This document shows positions 34,830 through 44,156 of a DNA stretch of 44,156 nt, one piece after another. The notes below the pieces were generated by a model. The model had not been told where the DNA came from, did not search any database, and saw only the letters and a program-made list of their open reading frames with translations. The stretch is from an uncultured Pelagibacteraceae bacterium (GTDB lineage: Bacteria > Pseudomonadota > Alphaproteobacteria > Pelagibacterales > Pelagibacteraceae): NCBI GenBank assembly GCA_902596045.1, contig CACJSJ010000008.1, forward strand, positions 1-44,156, given 5' to 3'. A program made the translations under genes and the position numbers. The number at the start of each line of letters is the position of its first letter. Within the stretch, counting starts at the first letter, position 1.

Positions 34830-35685
34830 CAAAATTGCACGAGATACTAATTTTTACTTAAAAAATTTTCTTAATAAGCAAGATAACTCTAAATTAGTTC
34901 CAGCCATGAAATACGGATTGTTTCCTGGTGGAAAAAAAATTAGATCTAAAATTTTATTAGATATTGGATCATTATTTTCAATTGATTATAAAACATTGAT
35001 AACAATTGGTGCCGCTGTTGAATGTATTCATGCCTATTCTTTAATACATGATGATTTACCCTGTATGGATGATGACGAAATAAGGAGAGGAAAACCTTCT
35101 ACCCATATTAAGTTTGGTGAGTCAACTGCTGTCTTAGCTGGAAACTCTTTACAAACAATGGCATGTGAAATTTTAGCAAGTTCTAGCTTAAAAATTAAAG
35201 AAAAAACTAAAATTAATTTAATTAAAAATTTATCTAAATCATCTGGTCATCTTGGAATTGCTGGCGGTCAGTATTTAGACCTTAGTTATGAAAAAAAGAA
35301 AATTTCAAAAAATAAGATTATCGAAATGGAAAAAAAAAAGACAGGTAAATTATTTAGTTTCTGTTGTGCAGCCCCTGTAATTATTAAAAATAAGAGCAAT
35401 AGGGAAATAAAATTTTTCGAGAATATAGGTTTAAATATTGGTCTTCTGTTTCAAATAGCAGACGATTTAATAGATTTTAAAGGGGATCCAAAAAAAGCAG
35501 GAAAAAAAACAGGTAAAGATCAAAAAAAAGGAAAAGCGACACTTATACGTTTACTTGGACACAAGAATGCGATTAAATATTGTGGTAAAATTATTATTGA
35601 TATTAATAAAAATTTGAAAAAATATGGTTCAAATTCAAAAAATATTAAAGAAACGTTAGATTACATTTTAAATAGAGATAAATGA
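34813..35685 (+). CDS. ispA: Short-chain prenyl diphosphate synthase (farnesyl diphosphate synthase type)
   Basis: A 290-residue trans-prenyl transferase. [10 protein letters not shown] near the N-terminus, first Asp-rich motif [22 protein letters not shown], and second Asp-rich motif [12 protein letters not shown] with [14 protein letters not shown]. The six-residue first motif DDxxxxD and the [12 protein letters not shown] context match bacterial IspA, which makes C15 farnesyl diphosphate. The start ATG 34813 gives a normal N-terminus; an earlier in-frame ATG at 34771 lies deeper in xseB and is less likely. It overlaps dxs by 4 bases. Confidence 0.92.
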   Translation: MKKKLNKIARDTNFYLKNFLNKQDNSKLVPAMKYGLFPGGKKIRSKILLDIGSLFSIDYKTLITIGAAVECIHAYSLIHDDLPCMDDDEIRRGKPSTHIKFGESTAVLAGNSLQTMACEILASSSLKIKEKTKINLIKNLSKSSGHLGIAGGQYLDLSYEKKKISKNKIIEMEKKKTGKLFSFCCAAPVIIKNKSNREIKFFENIGLNIGLLFQIADDLIDFKGDPKKAGKKTGKDQKKGKATLIRLLGHKNAIKYCGKIIIDINKNLKKYGSNSKNIKETLDYILNRDK

Positions 35686-37598
35686 AGCAGAATTATAAAT
35701 TTTTAGACAAAATAAATTTTCCATCTGATATACGAAAACTTCCAGAAAAAGATCTTCAAAATGTTTCTGATGAAGTTAGAAAAGAAATGATCAGTGCTGT
35801 ATCAGAAACAGGAGGACACTTGGGAGCAGGTTTAGGTGTTGTTGAATTAACTGTTGCGCTTCATTATGTTTTTGACACACCAAATGATAAATTGATTTGG
35901 GATGTTGGTCACCAATCATATCCTCACAAAATTTTGACTGGAAGAAAAAATAAAATTAGAACTTTAAGACAAGGAAATGGATTATCAGGATTTACAAAAA
36001 GATCAGAGAGTGAATACGATCCTTTTGGAGCTGCTCATAGTTCTACATCTATATCCTCAGCACTAGGTATCGCTGAAGCAAATAAATTAGCTAACAGATC
36101 ATCCAACGTAATAGCTGTAATTGGAGATGGAGCAATAAGTGCAGGTATGGCTTATGAAGCAATGAATAATGCTGGGGCTTCAAAAACTAAAATGATTGTT
36201 ATTTTGAATGATAACGATATGTCTATTGCAAAACCAGTAGGTGCTATGAGATCTTATTTAGCTAAATTATTTACTGGAAAAATATATTTTAGTTTAAGGG
36301 AGACATTTAAATTAATAACTTCTGCTTTTTCAAAAAGATTTAGTGCAAAAGCTGGTAAAGCTGAGGATTTTTTAAGATCTGCATTTACTGGCGGTACTTT
36401 ATTTAATTCGTTAGGTTTTTACTATGCAGGCCCGATTGATGGTCATGATTTAACAACTCTTGTTCCAATTTTAAAAAATGCAAGAGACTCTAAGCACGAG
36501 GGTCCAATTATGATACATATCAAAACTCAAAAGGGAAATGGATATTCATATGCAGAAAAAGCTACAGATCATTATCACGGTGTGTCAAAATTCAATGTTG
36601 AGACGGGTGAACAAATTAAAAGTAGTAGTAATCTTCCAGCCTATACTAATGTATTTGCCAATACATTAGTTAAACATGCCCATAGAGATAGTAAAATAGT
36701 TGGTATTACAGCTGCGATGCCAGATGGCACAGGAATGAATATTTTTGGAAAAGAATTTCCCAAAAGAATGTTTGATGTCGGTATAGCCGAACAACATGCA
36801 GTAACTTTTTCAGCAGGTTTAGCCACAGAGGGATATAAACCATATGCAGCAATTTATTCTACTTTTTTACAAAGAGCTTATGACCAAGTTGTTCATGATG
36901 TAGCTATTCAAAGCCTACCAGTTAGATTCGCAATAGATAGAGCTGGTTTAGTAGGTGCAGACGGATCAACTCACGCTGGTTCTTTTGATATTACTTATTT
37001 ATCAACTTTACCCAATTTCATTGTCATGGCAGCAAGCGATGAAGCTGAATTGGTAAGAATGATAAATACTTCAGTTGATATAAACGATAAACCAAGTGCG
37101 ATAAGATACCCGAGAGGCACAGGTATAGGAATTGAACTTCCTTCAATAGATGAAAAAATTGAAATTGGTAAAGGAAGAGTAATTCAAGAAGGAAAACAAG
37201 CTTGTATTTTAAGTTTAGGTACGAGACTTGAAGAATGCAAGTTAGCAGCAGAGGAATTAAAAAATAAAGGTATTTCAACTACAATTGTTGATGCAAGATT
37301 TGCTAAACCTTTAGATCAAGAACTTATCTTGAAATGCGCAAGAGAGCACGAGGTAATGATCACTATAGAAGAAGGGTCAATAGGGGGTTTTGGATCACAT
37401 GTTAAAAATTTACTTGCTGATAGCGGAATATTCGATAAAGGCCTAAAATTTAGATCAATGACACTACCTGACTCTTTTTTAGAACAAGATGCTCCTAAAA
37501 AAATGTATGAGCTTGCAGGTTTAAATTCTTCTCAAATTTCAAAAAAAATCTTAGATATTTTGTTTACAAAAGACACAATAAAAGTTGTTAAAAATTAA
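35682..37598 (+). CDS. dxs: 1-deoxy-D-xylulose-5-phosphate synthase
   Basis: A 638-residue, full-length TPP enzyme. [33 protein letters not shown] near the N-terminus, [18 protein letters not shown], the TPP motif [18 protein letters not shown] with NDNDMSI, and the transketolase-like [17 protein letters not shown]. It makes DXP from pyruvate and glyceraldehyde-3-phosphate for isoprenoids (MEP pathway), and also for thiamine and pyridoxine in some bacteria. It follows ispA in the same operon, so the first pathway enzyme and the prenyl synthase are co-expressed. Confidence 0.98.
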   Translation: MKQNYKFLDKINFPSDIRKLPEKDLQNVSDEVRKEMISAVSETGGHLGAGLGVVELTVALHYVFDTPNDKLIWDVGHQSYPHKILTGRKNKIRTLRQGNGLSGFTKRSESEYDPFGAAHSSTSISSALGIAEANKLANRSSNVIAVIGDGAISAGMAYEAMNNAGASKTKMIVILNDNDMSIAKPVGAMRSYLAKLFTGKIYFSLRETFKLITSAFSKRFSAKAGKAEDFLRSAFTGGTLFNSLGFYYAGPIDGHDLTTLVPILKNARDSKHEGPIMIHIKTQKGNGYSYAEKATDHYHGVSKFNVETGEQIKSSSNLPAYTNVFANTLVKHAHRDSKIVGITAAMPDGTGMNIFGKEFPKRMFDVGIAEQHAVTFSAGLATEGYKPYAAIYSTFLQRAYDQVVHDVAIQSLPVRFAIDRAGLVGADGSTHAGSFDITYLSTLPNFIVMAASDEAELVRMINTSVDINDKPSAIRYPRGTGIGIELPSIDEKIEIGKGRVIQEGKQACILSLGTRLEECKLAAEELKNKGISTTIVDARFAKPLDQELILKCAREHEVMITIEEGSIGGFGSHVKNLLADSGIFDKGLKFRSMTLPDSFLEQDAPKKMYELAGLNSSQISKKILDILFTKDTIKVVKN

Positions 37599-37606
37599 TA
37601 TAAGAC

Positions 37607-38689
37607 TTAACTACATTGAGCTTTGTTCATTAGATAGTGATCTAATAAAACACAATTTATCATTGCCTCACCTATTGGAACTGCTCTAATTCCAACACAA
37701 GGATCGTGCCTACCTTTAACTGATATGGTAGTATTTTTTCCAAATTTATTAATTGTTTTTCTTGTTGTTAAAATCGAAGATGTAGGTTTTACAGCAAAAG
37801 ATGCAATAATTTCCTGACCACTTGATATACCACCTAAAATTCCACCAGCATTATTAGTATCAAACTTTAATTTCTTTCCTTTTTGAGAAATTTCATCTGA
37901 ATTTTGTTCACCACTTAATTGAGCTGAATTCATACCAGAACCAATATTAACACCTTTAACTGCATTTATACTCATTAAGGCAGAGGCAATATCAGCGTCT
38001 AACTTTGAATAAATTGGAGCACCAAGACCAACAGGAATTCCTCTTGCCCTTATTTCTATTACAGCACCACATGAAGATCCAGATTTTCTTACACTTAATA
38101 AATATTTTTCCCAAAGTTTTACGATGGATTTATCAGGACAAAAAAATGGATTTTTAGATATTGTTTTATCATTCCATTGATTTGTATCGCATCCTAATAT
38201 ACCTAACTGAGTGACAGCGCCCACAACCCTAAATTTTTTACCTAATTTTTTTTGTAAAACTAATTTAGCTATTGCACCTGCAGCAACTCTAGCTGCTGTC
38301 TCTCTTGCTGAAGATCTTCCTCCACCTTTATAGTCTCTTATTCCATACTTTTTAAAATATGTATAATCTGCATGTCCTGGTCTAAATTTATCTTTAATAT
38401 TTTCATAATCTTTTGATTTCATATCCTTATTGTAAATAATAAGAGAAATTGGTGTTCCTGTAGTTTTACCCTCAAATACACCAGATAATATTTGTACTTT
38501 ATCATCTTCTTTTCTTTGAGTTGTAAATTTTGACTGCCCTGGTTTTCTCTTATTCAATTCTATTTGAATATCTTGTTCTTTTAGTTTTATATTAGGTGGA
38601 CAACCATCAATGACGCACCCAATAGCAGGTCCATGAGACTCCCCCCAAGTAGTGAAACGAAATAGCTTTCCAAAAGTATTAAATGACAT
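37607..38689 (-). CDS. aroC: Chorismate synthase
   Basis: A 360-residue FMN-dependent enzyme at the end of the shikimate pathway. Opening [78 protein letters not shown] and, near the C-terminus, [17 protein letters not shown] are all diagnostic. Convergent with dxs (8-base gap) and divergent from pdxH (33 bases). Confidence 0.98.
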   Translation of the reverse strand: MSFNTFGKLFRFTTWGESHGPAIGCVIDGCPPNIKLKEQDIQIELNKRKPGQSKFTTQRKEDDKVQILSGVFEGKTTGTPISLIIYNKDMKSKDYENIKDKFRPGHADYTYFKKYGIRDYKGGGRSSARETAARVAAGAIAKLVLQKKLGKKFRVVGAVTQLGILGCDTNQWNDKTISKNPFFCPDKSIVKLWEKYLLSVRKSGSSCGAVIEIRARGIPVGLGAPIYSKLDADIASALMSINAVKGVNIGSGMNSAQLSGEQNSDEISQKGKKLKFDTNNAGGILGGISSGQEIIASFAVKPTSSILTTRKTINKFGKNTTISVKGRHDPCVGIRAVPIGEAMINCVLLDHYLMNKAQCS

Positions 38690-38722
38690 TATTTATATTG
38701 TATAGATTATTTTGTTTAAATT

Positions 38723-39349
38723 ATGAATCAAAAAAACTCACTTGGCCTCAATAATTGTTTTTTGGATTTAGAGGATCCTATTCACTTATTTAAAGTATGG
38801 ATGGATGAGGCAAAAAAATCAGAACCTAACGACCCTAACGCGGTAGCGTTAGCCACGTCTAATAAGAATAATTTACCATCAGTAAGAATGGTTTTGTTGA
38901 AAGATTTTAATGAGAATGGATTTGTTTTTTATACTAATTTAGACAGCCAAAAAGGAAATGAATTAAAATCAAATCCTAAAGCTGCAATGTGTTTTCACTG
39001 GAAAAGTCTTTTAAGACAAATAAGAATTTCTGGCTCGGTATCAATGGTAGCAGATGAGATAGCTGATGCATATTATAATTCTAGAAGTTATAAAAGTAGA
39101 ATTGGAGCTTGGGCCTCAAAGCAAAGTAAAGAATTAAATAATAGAGATGAATTAATGGTTTCAATAGAAAAATATAAAAAAAAATATAGTGACGAAAATA
39201 AAGTTCCTAGACCAACTCATTGGTCTGGATGGAATTTATCCCCTTCAACTATTGAGTTTTGGTTGGATGGAGACAGCAGAATACATGAAAGATTAAAGTA
39301 TACAAAGGATAGCAGTGGTAATTGGATAAAATCTTTATTAAGTCCTTAA
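38723..39349 (+). CDS. pdxH: Pyridoxamine 5'-phosphate oxidase
   Basis: A 208-residue flavin enzyme oxidising pyridoxamine/pyridoxine phosphate to pyridoxal phosphate. RMVLLKDFNENGFVFYTNLDSQKGNEL, FHWKSLLRQIRISG, SRIGAWASKQS and the C-terminal RPTHWSGWNLSPSTIEFW are the family motifs. The window has the salvage oxidase but no pdxA/pdxJ. It overlaps the convergent prenyl synthase by 4 bases. Confidence 0.97.
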   Translation: MNQKNSLGLNNCFLDLEDPIHLFKVWMDEAKKSEPNDPNAVALATSNKNNLPSVRMVLLKDFNENGFVFYTNLDSQKGNELKSNPKAAMCFHWKSLLRQIRISGSVSMVADEIADAYYNSRSYKSRIGAWASKQSKELNNRDELMVSIEKYKKKYSDENKVPRPTHWSGWNLSPSTIEFWLDGDSRIHERLKYTKDSSGNWIKSLLSP

Positions 39350-40359
39350 AAATTTCTAGTCAAACTAAATGAAGTAAGATTTTTAAAAATTTCTTTTTCT
39401 TTTGAATCTTTAAATACAGTTAAGGAATTAGATGCAAGATTAATATAATGTTGAGCTTTTTGGTAACACTCTTCTATAACTTTATATTTCTTTATTAAAG
39501 AAATAACTTTATAAAAATCTTCTTCAATTCTTAATTCTTTGTTAAATATTTCTTTTAACAATTTTTTTTCTATCAGATTTAATTTTTGGAAAAGTAAAAT
39601 TATAGGAAGAGTTATTTTTCCTTCAAAAAAATCTTGACCGATTTTTTTTCCAAATAATTTCAGCTCAGAGTTATAGTCTAGAGTATCATCTGCAATTTGA
39701 AAAGTAAGGCCAAGATTTCTACCATAAAATTCAAGAGCCTTTTTTTCTTTGAGATCGACGTTTGATAAAATAGCCCCAACTTTTGTTGCAGCTGCAAATA
39801 GCTCAGCAGTTTTTGCTGAAATTATTTTTAAATATGTTTCTTCTAACATGTCAACTTCACCTTTATGTTGAAGTTGAAGAACTTCTCCTTGAGCTATTTT
39901 TGAGGATGTTGACGATAATAATTTTAATACTTCTAAATTACCATCTTCAACCATCATCTCAAAACATCTGCTTAACAAATAATCACCAATTAAAATAGAA
40001 GATTGATTATCCCAAACTTTATTTAAAGTTGCTTTTCCCCTTCTCATGACACCTTCGTCAATTACATCGTCATGCATTAATGTGGCACTATGGATTAGCT
40101 CAACGCAAGCAGCTAAATTTATGTCTCTAGACCCTTTTGAGTATCCACATAATTTTGCAGCACCTAATGTCAATAAGGCTCTCAATCTTTTTCCTCCAGT
40201 TTCAATATGGTACTCAGACATTTTTTGGACCAACTCTACGTCACTAGCTAATTTTGATTTTATTTTTTCTTCAGTTAGAACAAGCTTTTCCTCAACAGAA
40301 TCTCTAAGTTGAAAATAAGAGTCGTTTATTTGATTTTTAAGCTGTACTACAGTTCCCAT
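39346..40359 (-). CDS. Long-chain polyprenyl diphosphate synthase (octaprenyl/decaprenyl type)
   Basis: A 337-residue trans-prenyl transferase. GGKRLRALLTL, the first Asp-rich motif TLMHDDVIDEGVMRRGKAT (DDxxD form), GEVLQL, and the second motif FQIADDTLDYNSE. The DDxxD form and length match IspB/DdsA, which build the ubiquinone side chain; ubiquinone-10 is usual in alphaproteobacteria, but the chain length is not readable here. Divergent from the S49 peptidase across 116 bases. Confidence 0.93.
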   Translation of the reverse strand: MGTVVQLKNQINDSYFQLRDSVEEKLVLTEEKIKSKLASDVELVQKMSEYHIETGGKRLRALLTLGAAKLCGYSKGSRDINLAACVELIHSATLMHDDVIDEGVMRRGKATLNKVWDNQSSILIGDYLLSRCFEMMVEDGNLEVLKLLSSTSSKIAQGEVLQLQHKGEVDMLEETYLKIISAKTAELFAAATKVGAILSNVDLKEKKALEFYGRNLGLTFQIADDTLDYNSELKLFGKKIGQDFFEGKITLPIILLFQKLNLIEKKLLKEIFNKELRIEEDFYKVISLIKKYKVIEECYQKAQHYINLASNSLTVFKDSKEKEIFKNLTSFSLTRNF

Positions 40360-40405
40360 TATTTAATTAAGTTAATATAATTAAGTTTTATATATTACTT
40401 ATCAA

Positions 40406-40433
40406 TTGACGCACCCATTTCTTCAATTATAAG
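40406..40433 (+). promoter_or_regulatory. Candidate promoter for the S49 peptidase-glyQS transcript
   Basis: TTGACG (40406-40411) and TATAAG (40428-40433) with 16-base spacing lie in the 116-base divergent gap (40360-40475), 42 bases before the peptidase ATG, which has AAGGA upstream. The TTGACG box stands out in the AT-rich gap. The rest of the gap has no other structure I could identify. Confidence 0.5.
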
Positions 40434-40475
40434 TGGTCTATATATTCAATTAAAAATTCTATAAGGATAAATATA

Positions 40476-41282
40476 ATGTTCTCTTTTTTTAAAAAGAAAA
40501 AGATAGTAGCCCATTTAAAATTAAGTGGAGTTATAGGAAATGCTGGAAAATTTAGACAGGGCATTGATTTTGCAGGGCAAGAAGAGCTAATAAAAAAAGC
40601 TTTTTCACTAAAAAAAGCTACTTGTATAGCTATTAGTATTAATTCACCAGGTGGATCTCCTGTACAGTCTCACCTAATTTATAATTTTATAAGACAAGAG
40701 GCCGAAAAAAATAAAAAAAAAGTCATTGTGTTCGCAGAGGATGTGGCTGCATCTGGTGGTTATCTCATTTCTTGTGCTGGAGATGAAATTTATGCAAATT
40801 CCAGTTCGATAATAGGATCAATTGGAGTAATTTATTCTTCATTTGGATTCACAGAATTAATTAAAAAAATAGGTGTTGAGAGAAGAGTACATACTGCAGG
40901 TAAAAACAAAAGTACATTAGATCCTTTTCTTGAAGAAAAAAATGAAGACATAGAAAGACTAAAAAAAATACAATTAGATTTTCATCAAGACTTTATAGAT
41001 GTAGTGGAAAAAAGCAGAGGAACAAAACTTAATAAGTCTGGGGTAGAACTTTTTTCAGGAGAATTTTGGTCAGGTAGTAAAGCAAAAAATTTAGGCCTAA
41101 TTGATGGAATAGGTAATGCTCATGAAATTTTAAAAGAAAAATTTGGAAACGACGTGGTAATTAAAAAATTTGAAAAATCTAAAGGTTGGTTAAGTCAAAA
41201 ATTATCATCTTCTAATAATCAAGTCGAGCAATTAGCTAATATTTTAGATGAAAGGTCGATCTGGCAAAGATATGGTCTCTAA
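40476..41282 (+). CDS. S49 family serine peptidase (SppA/SohB-like)
   Basis: A 268-residue ClpP/crotonase-fold protease. The nucleophile region is [30 protein letters not shown] (about residues 88-118), with [12 protein letters not shown] earlier and [19 protein letters not shown] later. It has no obvious N-terminal membrane helix, so it is a short soluble or peripherally bound form compared with E. coli SppA (over 600 residues). Signal-peptide or membrane-protein degradation is the family role; the substrate here is unknown. Its 3' end overlaps glyQ by 11 bases. Confidence 0.92.
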   Translation: MFSFFKKKKIVAHLKLSGVIGNAGKFRQGIDFAGQEELIKKAFSLKKATCIAISINSPGGSPVQSHLIYNFIRQEAEKNKKKVIVFAEDVAASGGYLISCAGDEIYANSSSIIGSIGVIYSSFGFTELIKKIGVERRVHTAGKNKSTLDPFLEEKNEDIERLKKIQLDFHQDFIDVVEKSRGTKLNKSGVELFSGEFWSGSKAKNLGLIDGIGNAHEILKEKFGNDVVIKKFEKSKGWLSQKLSSSNNQVEQLANILDERSIWQRYGL

Positions 41283-42153
41283 AATAAAAAAACAAAAAAA
41301 AAAAATACAAACATTTCAAGAAACAATTATTAATCTTCAAAAGTTCTGGAGTAAAAAAGGTTGTGTAGTTTTGCAGCCATATGATATAGAAGTTGGGGCA
41401 GGCACATTTCATCCAGCTACCACACTCAGGTCACTTGGCCCTAAGCCATGGAGAGCTGCTTATGTACAACCATCAAGAAGACCCACAGACGGAAGATATG
41501 GAGATAATCCAAATAGGTTACAGCATTATTATCAGTTCCAAGTTTTGATAAAACCTTCACCAGAAAATATAAAAAAATTATATCTCAACAGTTTATCAGT
41601 AATTGGCATTGATCATAATGAACATGATATTAGATTTGTTGAAGATGATTGGGAAAGTCCAACTCTTGGGGCAGCTGGTTTAGGTTGGGAAGTTTGGTGT
41701 GATGGTATGGAAATAACACAATTTACTTATTTTCAACAAATGGCAGGTTATGAATGTAAACCTGTTTCTGTAGAAATCACTTATGGTTTAGAAAGAATAT
41801 GCATGTTTACGCAACAACAAAAAAATGTTTATGATCTATTATGGAATGATGAAGGAGTACAATATAAAGAAGTATTTCATCAAGCAGAAAAAGAATTTTC
41901 AGCATATAATTTTGAATATGCAAATATAGACAACTTATTAAAGATGTTTGACATGCATGAGTCAGAGGCGAAATCTCTTGTTGAAAAAAAGATATCATTA
42001 CCTGCATATGATCAATGTTTAAAAGCAAGTCATGTATTTAATATTTTAGATGCTAGAGGAGCAATAAGTGTAGCTGAAAGAGCTGGATACATTGGTAGAA
42101 TTCGTGACATTACCAGAGCGGTTGCAGGAATTTGGTTAGATAGTCAAAGCTAG
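41272..42153 (+). CDS. glyQ: Glycine-tRNA ligase alpha subunit
   Basis: A 293-residue catalytic subunit of the alpha2-beta2 bacterial Gly[46 protein letters not shown] at the N-terminus, [29 protein letters not shown], and [21 protein letters not shown] are diagnostic class II motifs. I chose ATG 41272; an in-frame ATG at 41248 would add eight residues inside the peptidase gene. It is followed directly by glyS (TAG then ATG). Confidence 0.97.
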   Translation: MVSKIKKQKKKIQTFQETIINLQKFWSKKGCVVLQPYDIEVGAGTFHPATTLRSLGPKPWRAAYVQPSRRPTDGRYGDNPNRLQHYYQFQVLIKPSPENIKKLYLNSLSVIGIDHNEHDIRFVEDDWESPTLGAAGLGWEVWCDGMEITQFTYFQQMAGYECKPVSVEITYGLERICMFTQQQKNVYDLLWNDEGVQYKEVFHQAEKEFSAYNFEYANIDNLLKMFDMHESEAKSLVEKKISLPAYDQCLKASHVFNILDARGAISVAERAGYIGRIRDITRAVAGIWLDSQS

Positions 42154-44156
42154 ATGTCAGAATTTTTTTTAGAATTATTTAGTGAAGAAATACCTTCATC
42201 TCTCCAAAAGAATTTACGTGTAGATTTATTAAATAATTTTGAAAAATTATTTAGTGAAAAAACTATTTCTTTTAAAAAAAGCTCATCGTACTCAACACCA
42301 AATAGAGCAACAGTTGTATTTAAAGGTCTTCAAAAACAAGTAGTTATAAAATCTGAGGAAATAAAAGGACCCAATATAAATGCCCCTGAAGTAGCCTTAG
42401 AGGGGTTTATGAGATCAAATAATATTAATAAAAAAGTTCTATATAAAAAAGATATAGATAAAGGTGAGTTCTACTTTTTTAAAACTAAAACAAAAAGACT
42501 TAATACCCACGATTTATTGGAAGAATCCATACCATTAATACTTCAAAAAATTCAATGGAAAAAATCAATGAAATGGGGGGAATTTGATTTAAATTGGGGT
42601 AGGCCATTAAAATCAGTATTAGCTGTATTTGATAAAAAAAAACTAATTTTCGATTTTCATCATATTTCTTCTTCAAACTCAACTTTTATCGATAAAGAAT
42701 TTGAAGAAAAGAAAAAGATATTTCATGACTTTAAATCTTATGAAAAATTTTTTCAAAAAGAAGGAGTCATAATTAACCAGGATAAAAGAAAAATAATCAT
42801 TGAAAAAGAATTTAAAAAGATTTTAAACAAGAAAAATTTGAAGATTAAAGATAATGATAAACTAATTGACGAAGTTGTGAATCTTACAGATAAACCTCAT
42901 ATATTGGAGTGTTCGTTTGATAAAAAGTTTTTATCAATTCCTAAAGAAATTTTAATTTTAACAATGCAATCTCATCAGAAATATTTTCCATTATTTTCAA
43001 AAAAAGATGAAATTACAAATGAATTCTTAGTAGTTGCAAATAATAAAGATAAAAAGGGATTAATAAAAACTGGTAACGAAAGAGTTGTGGAAGCAAGGTT
43101 AAGTGATGCAGAATTTTTTTGGAATAAAGATAAATCTCAAAATTTAGTTAAAAAAATCTCTGAATTAAAATTAATGAATTTTTTTAAAGGTTTGGGTACA
43201 TATTTTGACAAAGTTCAAAGAATGAGAAAATTAGGAGCTTTAATTTCAGATGAGTTATTAATTAGTAAGGAGAAAGTTGAACTATCAGCTTCAATTTGTA
43301 AAACAGATTTAATGTCAGAGAGTGTTGGAGAATTTCCTGAACTTCAAGGAGTTATGGGTGGTTACTTATCCCAAGCACAAGGTTTTGATAAAGATATTGT
43401 CGAAGCAATCAAAGAGCAATATTTACCTATTGGTTTAGATTCTGCTATTCCAAAAAAACCTTATAATATTACTTTGTCAATAACAGATAAAATTGACACT
43501 TTAGTTGGATTTTTTGGCGTGAATGAAAAACCTTCAAGTTCAAAAGATCCCTATGCGCTAAGAAGAACTGCGCTTGGTATAATTAGAATAATTATTGAAA
43601 ATAAAATAGATCTAAAGATAAGTGATTTAATATCTTATTCATATAATATTTATTTAGATCAAGGGTTTAATTTTTCAAATAATACATTACAGAAAGATAT
43701 TTTAAATTTTTTAAAAGATAGATTTAAATACTATCTAAAAGAAAAAAATATAAGACATGACATTATTGAAGCAACTTCAAATGTATTTAATTTAAATACA
43801 ATTTCCACAGTTTTTGAAAAAGCTAAGAGTTTGAATAAAGTTATAAATAAAACAACGGGTGAAGATATTGTGTCATCTTATAAAAGGGCATCAAATATTT
43901 TACATTCAGAGGTAAAGGATGTTACCAAAGATCTAACAAATTTGACTGACCCTGGTATTTTTAAAAATGATTTTGAAAAAGATTTATACAAAAAGATTGA
44001 TGAATTGAGAAAATATTTTTCTGGTATTTCAAAAACCCAAAATTTTGATGATACACTTGTTTTATTGTCTACTGCAAAAAAAGAGATTTTTGCCTTCTTT
44101 GATAATGTGAAAGTTAATGATGATAATGAAATTGTAAAAAAAAATAGATTGGAACT
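42154..44156 (+). CDS. glyS: Glycine-tRNA ligase beta subunit (3' truncated by window edge)
   Basis: An open frame of 667 codons runs from ATG 42154 to the right edge without a stop. It starts MSEFFLELFSEEIPSSLQ, and has FDLNWGRPLKS, MQSHQKYFPLF, EARLSDAEFFWNKD, KTDLMSESVGEFPELQGVMGGYL and DPYALRRTALGIIRI, all hallmarks of GlyS. The C-terminal anticodon-binding region is present up to NEIVKKNRLE, so only a few tens of residues should be missing. It forms the tRNA-binding half of GlyRS with GlyQ and is translated straight after it. It is easily missed because no stop codon is in the window. Confidence 0.97.
   Translation, partial: MSEFFLELFSEEIPSSLQKNLRVDLLNNFEKLFSEKTISFKKSSSYSTPNRATVVFKGLQKQVVIKSEEIKGPNINAPEVALEGFMRSNNINKKVLYKKDIDKGEFYFFKTKTKRLNTHDLLEESIPLILQKIQWKKSMKWGEFDLNWGRPLKSVLAVFDKKKLIFDFHHISSSNSTFIDKEFEEKKKIFHDFKSYEKFFQKEGVIINQDKRKIIIEKEFKKILNKKNLKIKDNDKLIDEVVNLTDKPHILECSFDKKFLSIPKEILILTMQSHQKYFPLFSKKDEITNEFLVVANNKDKKGLIKTGNERVVEARLSDAEFFWNKDKSQNLVKKISELKLMNFFKGLGTYFDKVQRMRKLGALISDELLISKEKVELSASICKTDLMSESVGEFPELQGVMGGYLSQAQGFDKDIVEAIKEQYLPIGLDSAIPKKPYNITLSITDKIDTLVGFFGVNEKPSSSKDPYALRRTALGIIRIIIENKIDLKISDLISYSYNIYLDQGFNFSNNTLQKDILNFLKDRFKYYLKEKNIRHDIIEATSNVFNLNTISTVFEKAKSLNKVINKTTGEDIVSSYKRASNILHSEVKDVTKDLTNLTDPGIFKNDFEKDLYKKIDELRKYFSGISKTQNFDDTLVLLSTAKKEIFAFFDNVKVNDDNEIVKKNRLE

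Overview
This is a very AT-rich, densely packed bacterial chromosome segment. I read it as an alphaproteobacterium of the SAR11 clade (Pelagibacterales, Candidatus Pelagibacter-like). This rests on the lysine/asparagine/isoleucine-rich proteins, the near absence of spacers (no gene-free stretch exceeds about 120 bases), and alphaproteobacterial gene arrangements: a small CoxIV-type membrane gene before pntAA-pntAB-pntB, a DUF1013/TrcR gene beside rpmE, and tol-pal-ybgF-tilS-ftsH-folP-glmM. Strain-level identity was not tested; the assignment comes from recognising gene content and order.

Layout. 1-852 is the 3' part of a WecA/MraY-type sugar-phosphate transferase, probably the edge of a surface-polysaccharide region. 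955-1072 is a 5S rRNA gene with no 23S gene beside it, followed after only 10 bases by rpmJ, a CoxIV-like miniprotein, the three-subunit proton-translocating transhydrogenase and a small transaldolase. A convergent O-antigen-ligase-like gene follows (4829-6064, minus), then on the same strand initiator tRNA-Met, rpsU, trcR, rpmE, suhB, efp, thiE and a central-carbon block of class I aldolase, pgk, gap and tkt (to 14323). From 14378 the plus strand carries a coiled-coil protein, zapA, 5-formyl-THF cyclo-ligase, a YmdB-type phosphoesterase, yebC, a RuvC-like resolvase, tolQRAB, pal (with its own promoter and a strong terminator), ybgF, tilS, ftsH, folP, glmM, thiD and purA (to 30100). The minus strand then has rpoH and rluD. 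A plus-strand tRNA-Arg(UCG) follows, then a minus-strand ABC-2 exporter pair and a Sua5-type enzyme. The last part holds xseB-ispA-dxs, aroC (minus), pdxH, a long-chain prenyl diphosphate synthase (minus), an S49 peptidase, glyQ and a glyS that runs off the right edge.

How the genes fit together. The window is almost entirely housekeeping: lower glycolysis/gluconeogenesis and the non-oxidative pentose phosphate pathway, NADPH supply by transhydrogenase, the cell-envelope Tol-Pal machine, isoprenoid and quinone side-chain synthesis (dxs, ispA, polyprenyl synthase), cofactor salvage (thiE, thiD, pdxH, folP), tRNA charging and modification (glyQS, tilS, rluD, Sua5), and proteostasis (ftsH, rpoH). 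I found no phage, transposon, CRISPR array, toxin-antitoxin pair or recognisable defence system, and no clearly new multi-gene system. The more interesting signals are in fine structure: non-canonical start codons inferred for thiD (CTG) and rpsU (ATT), a 5S rRNA fused transcriptionally to rpmJ, a phage-type RuvC sitting where ruvCAB-ybgC would be expected, an initiator tRNA with a changed anticodon stem, and hairpins placed in the few remaining spacers.
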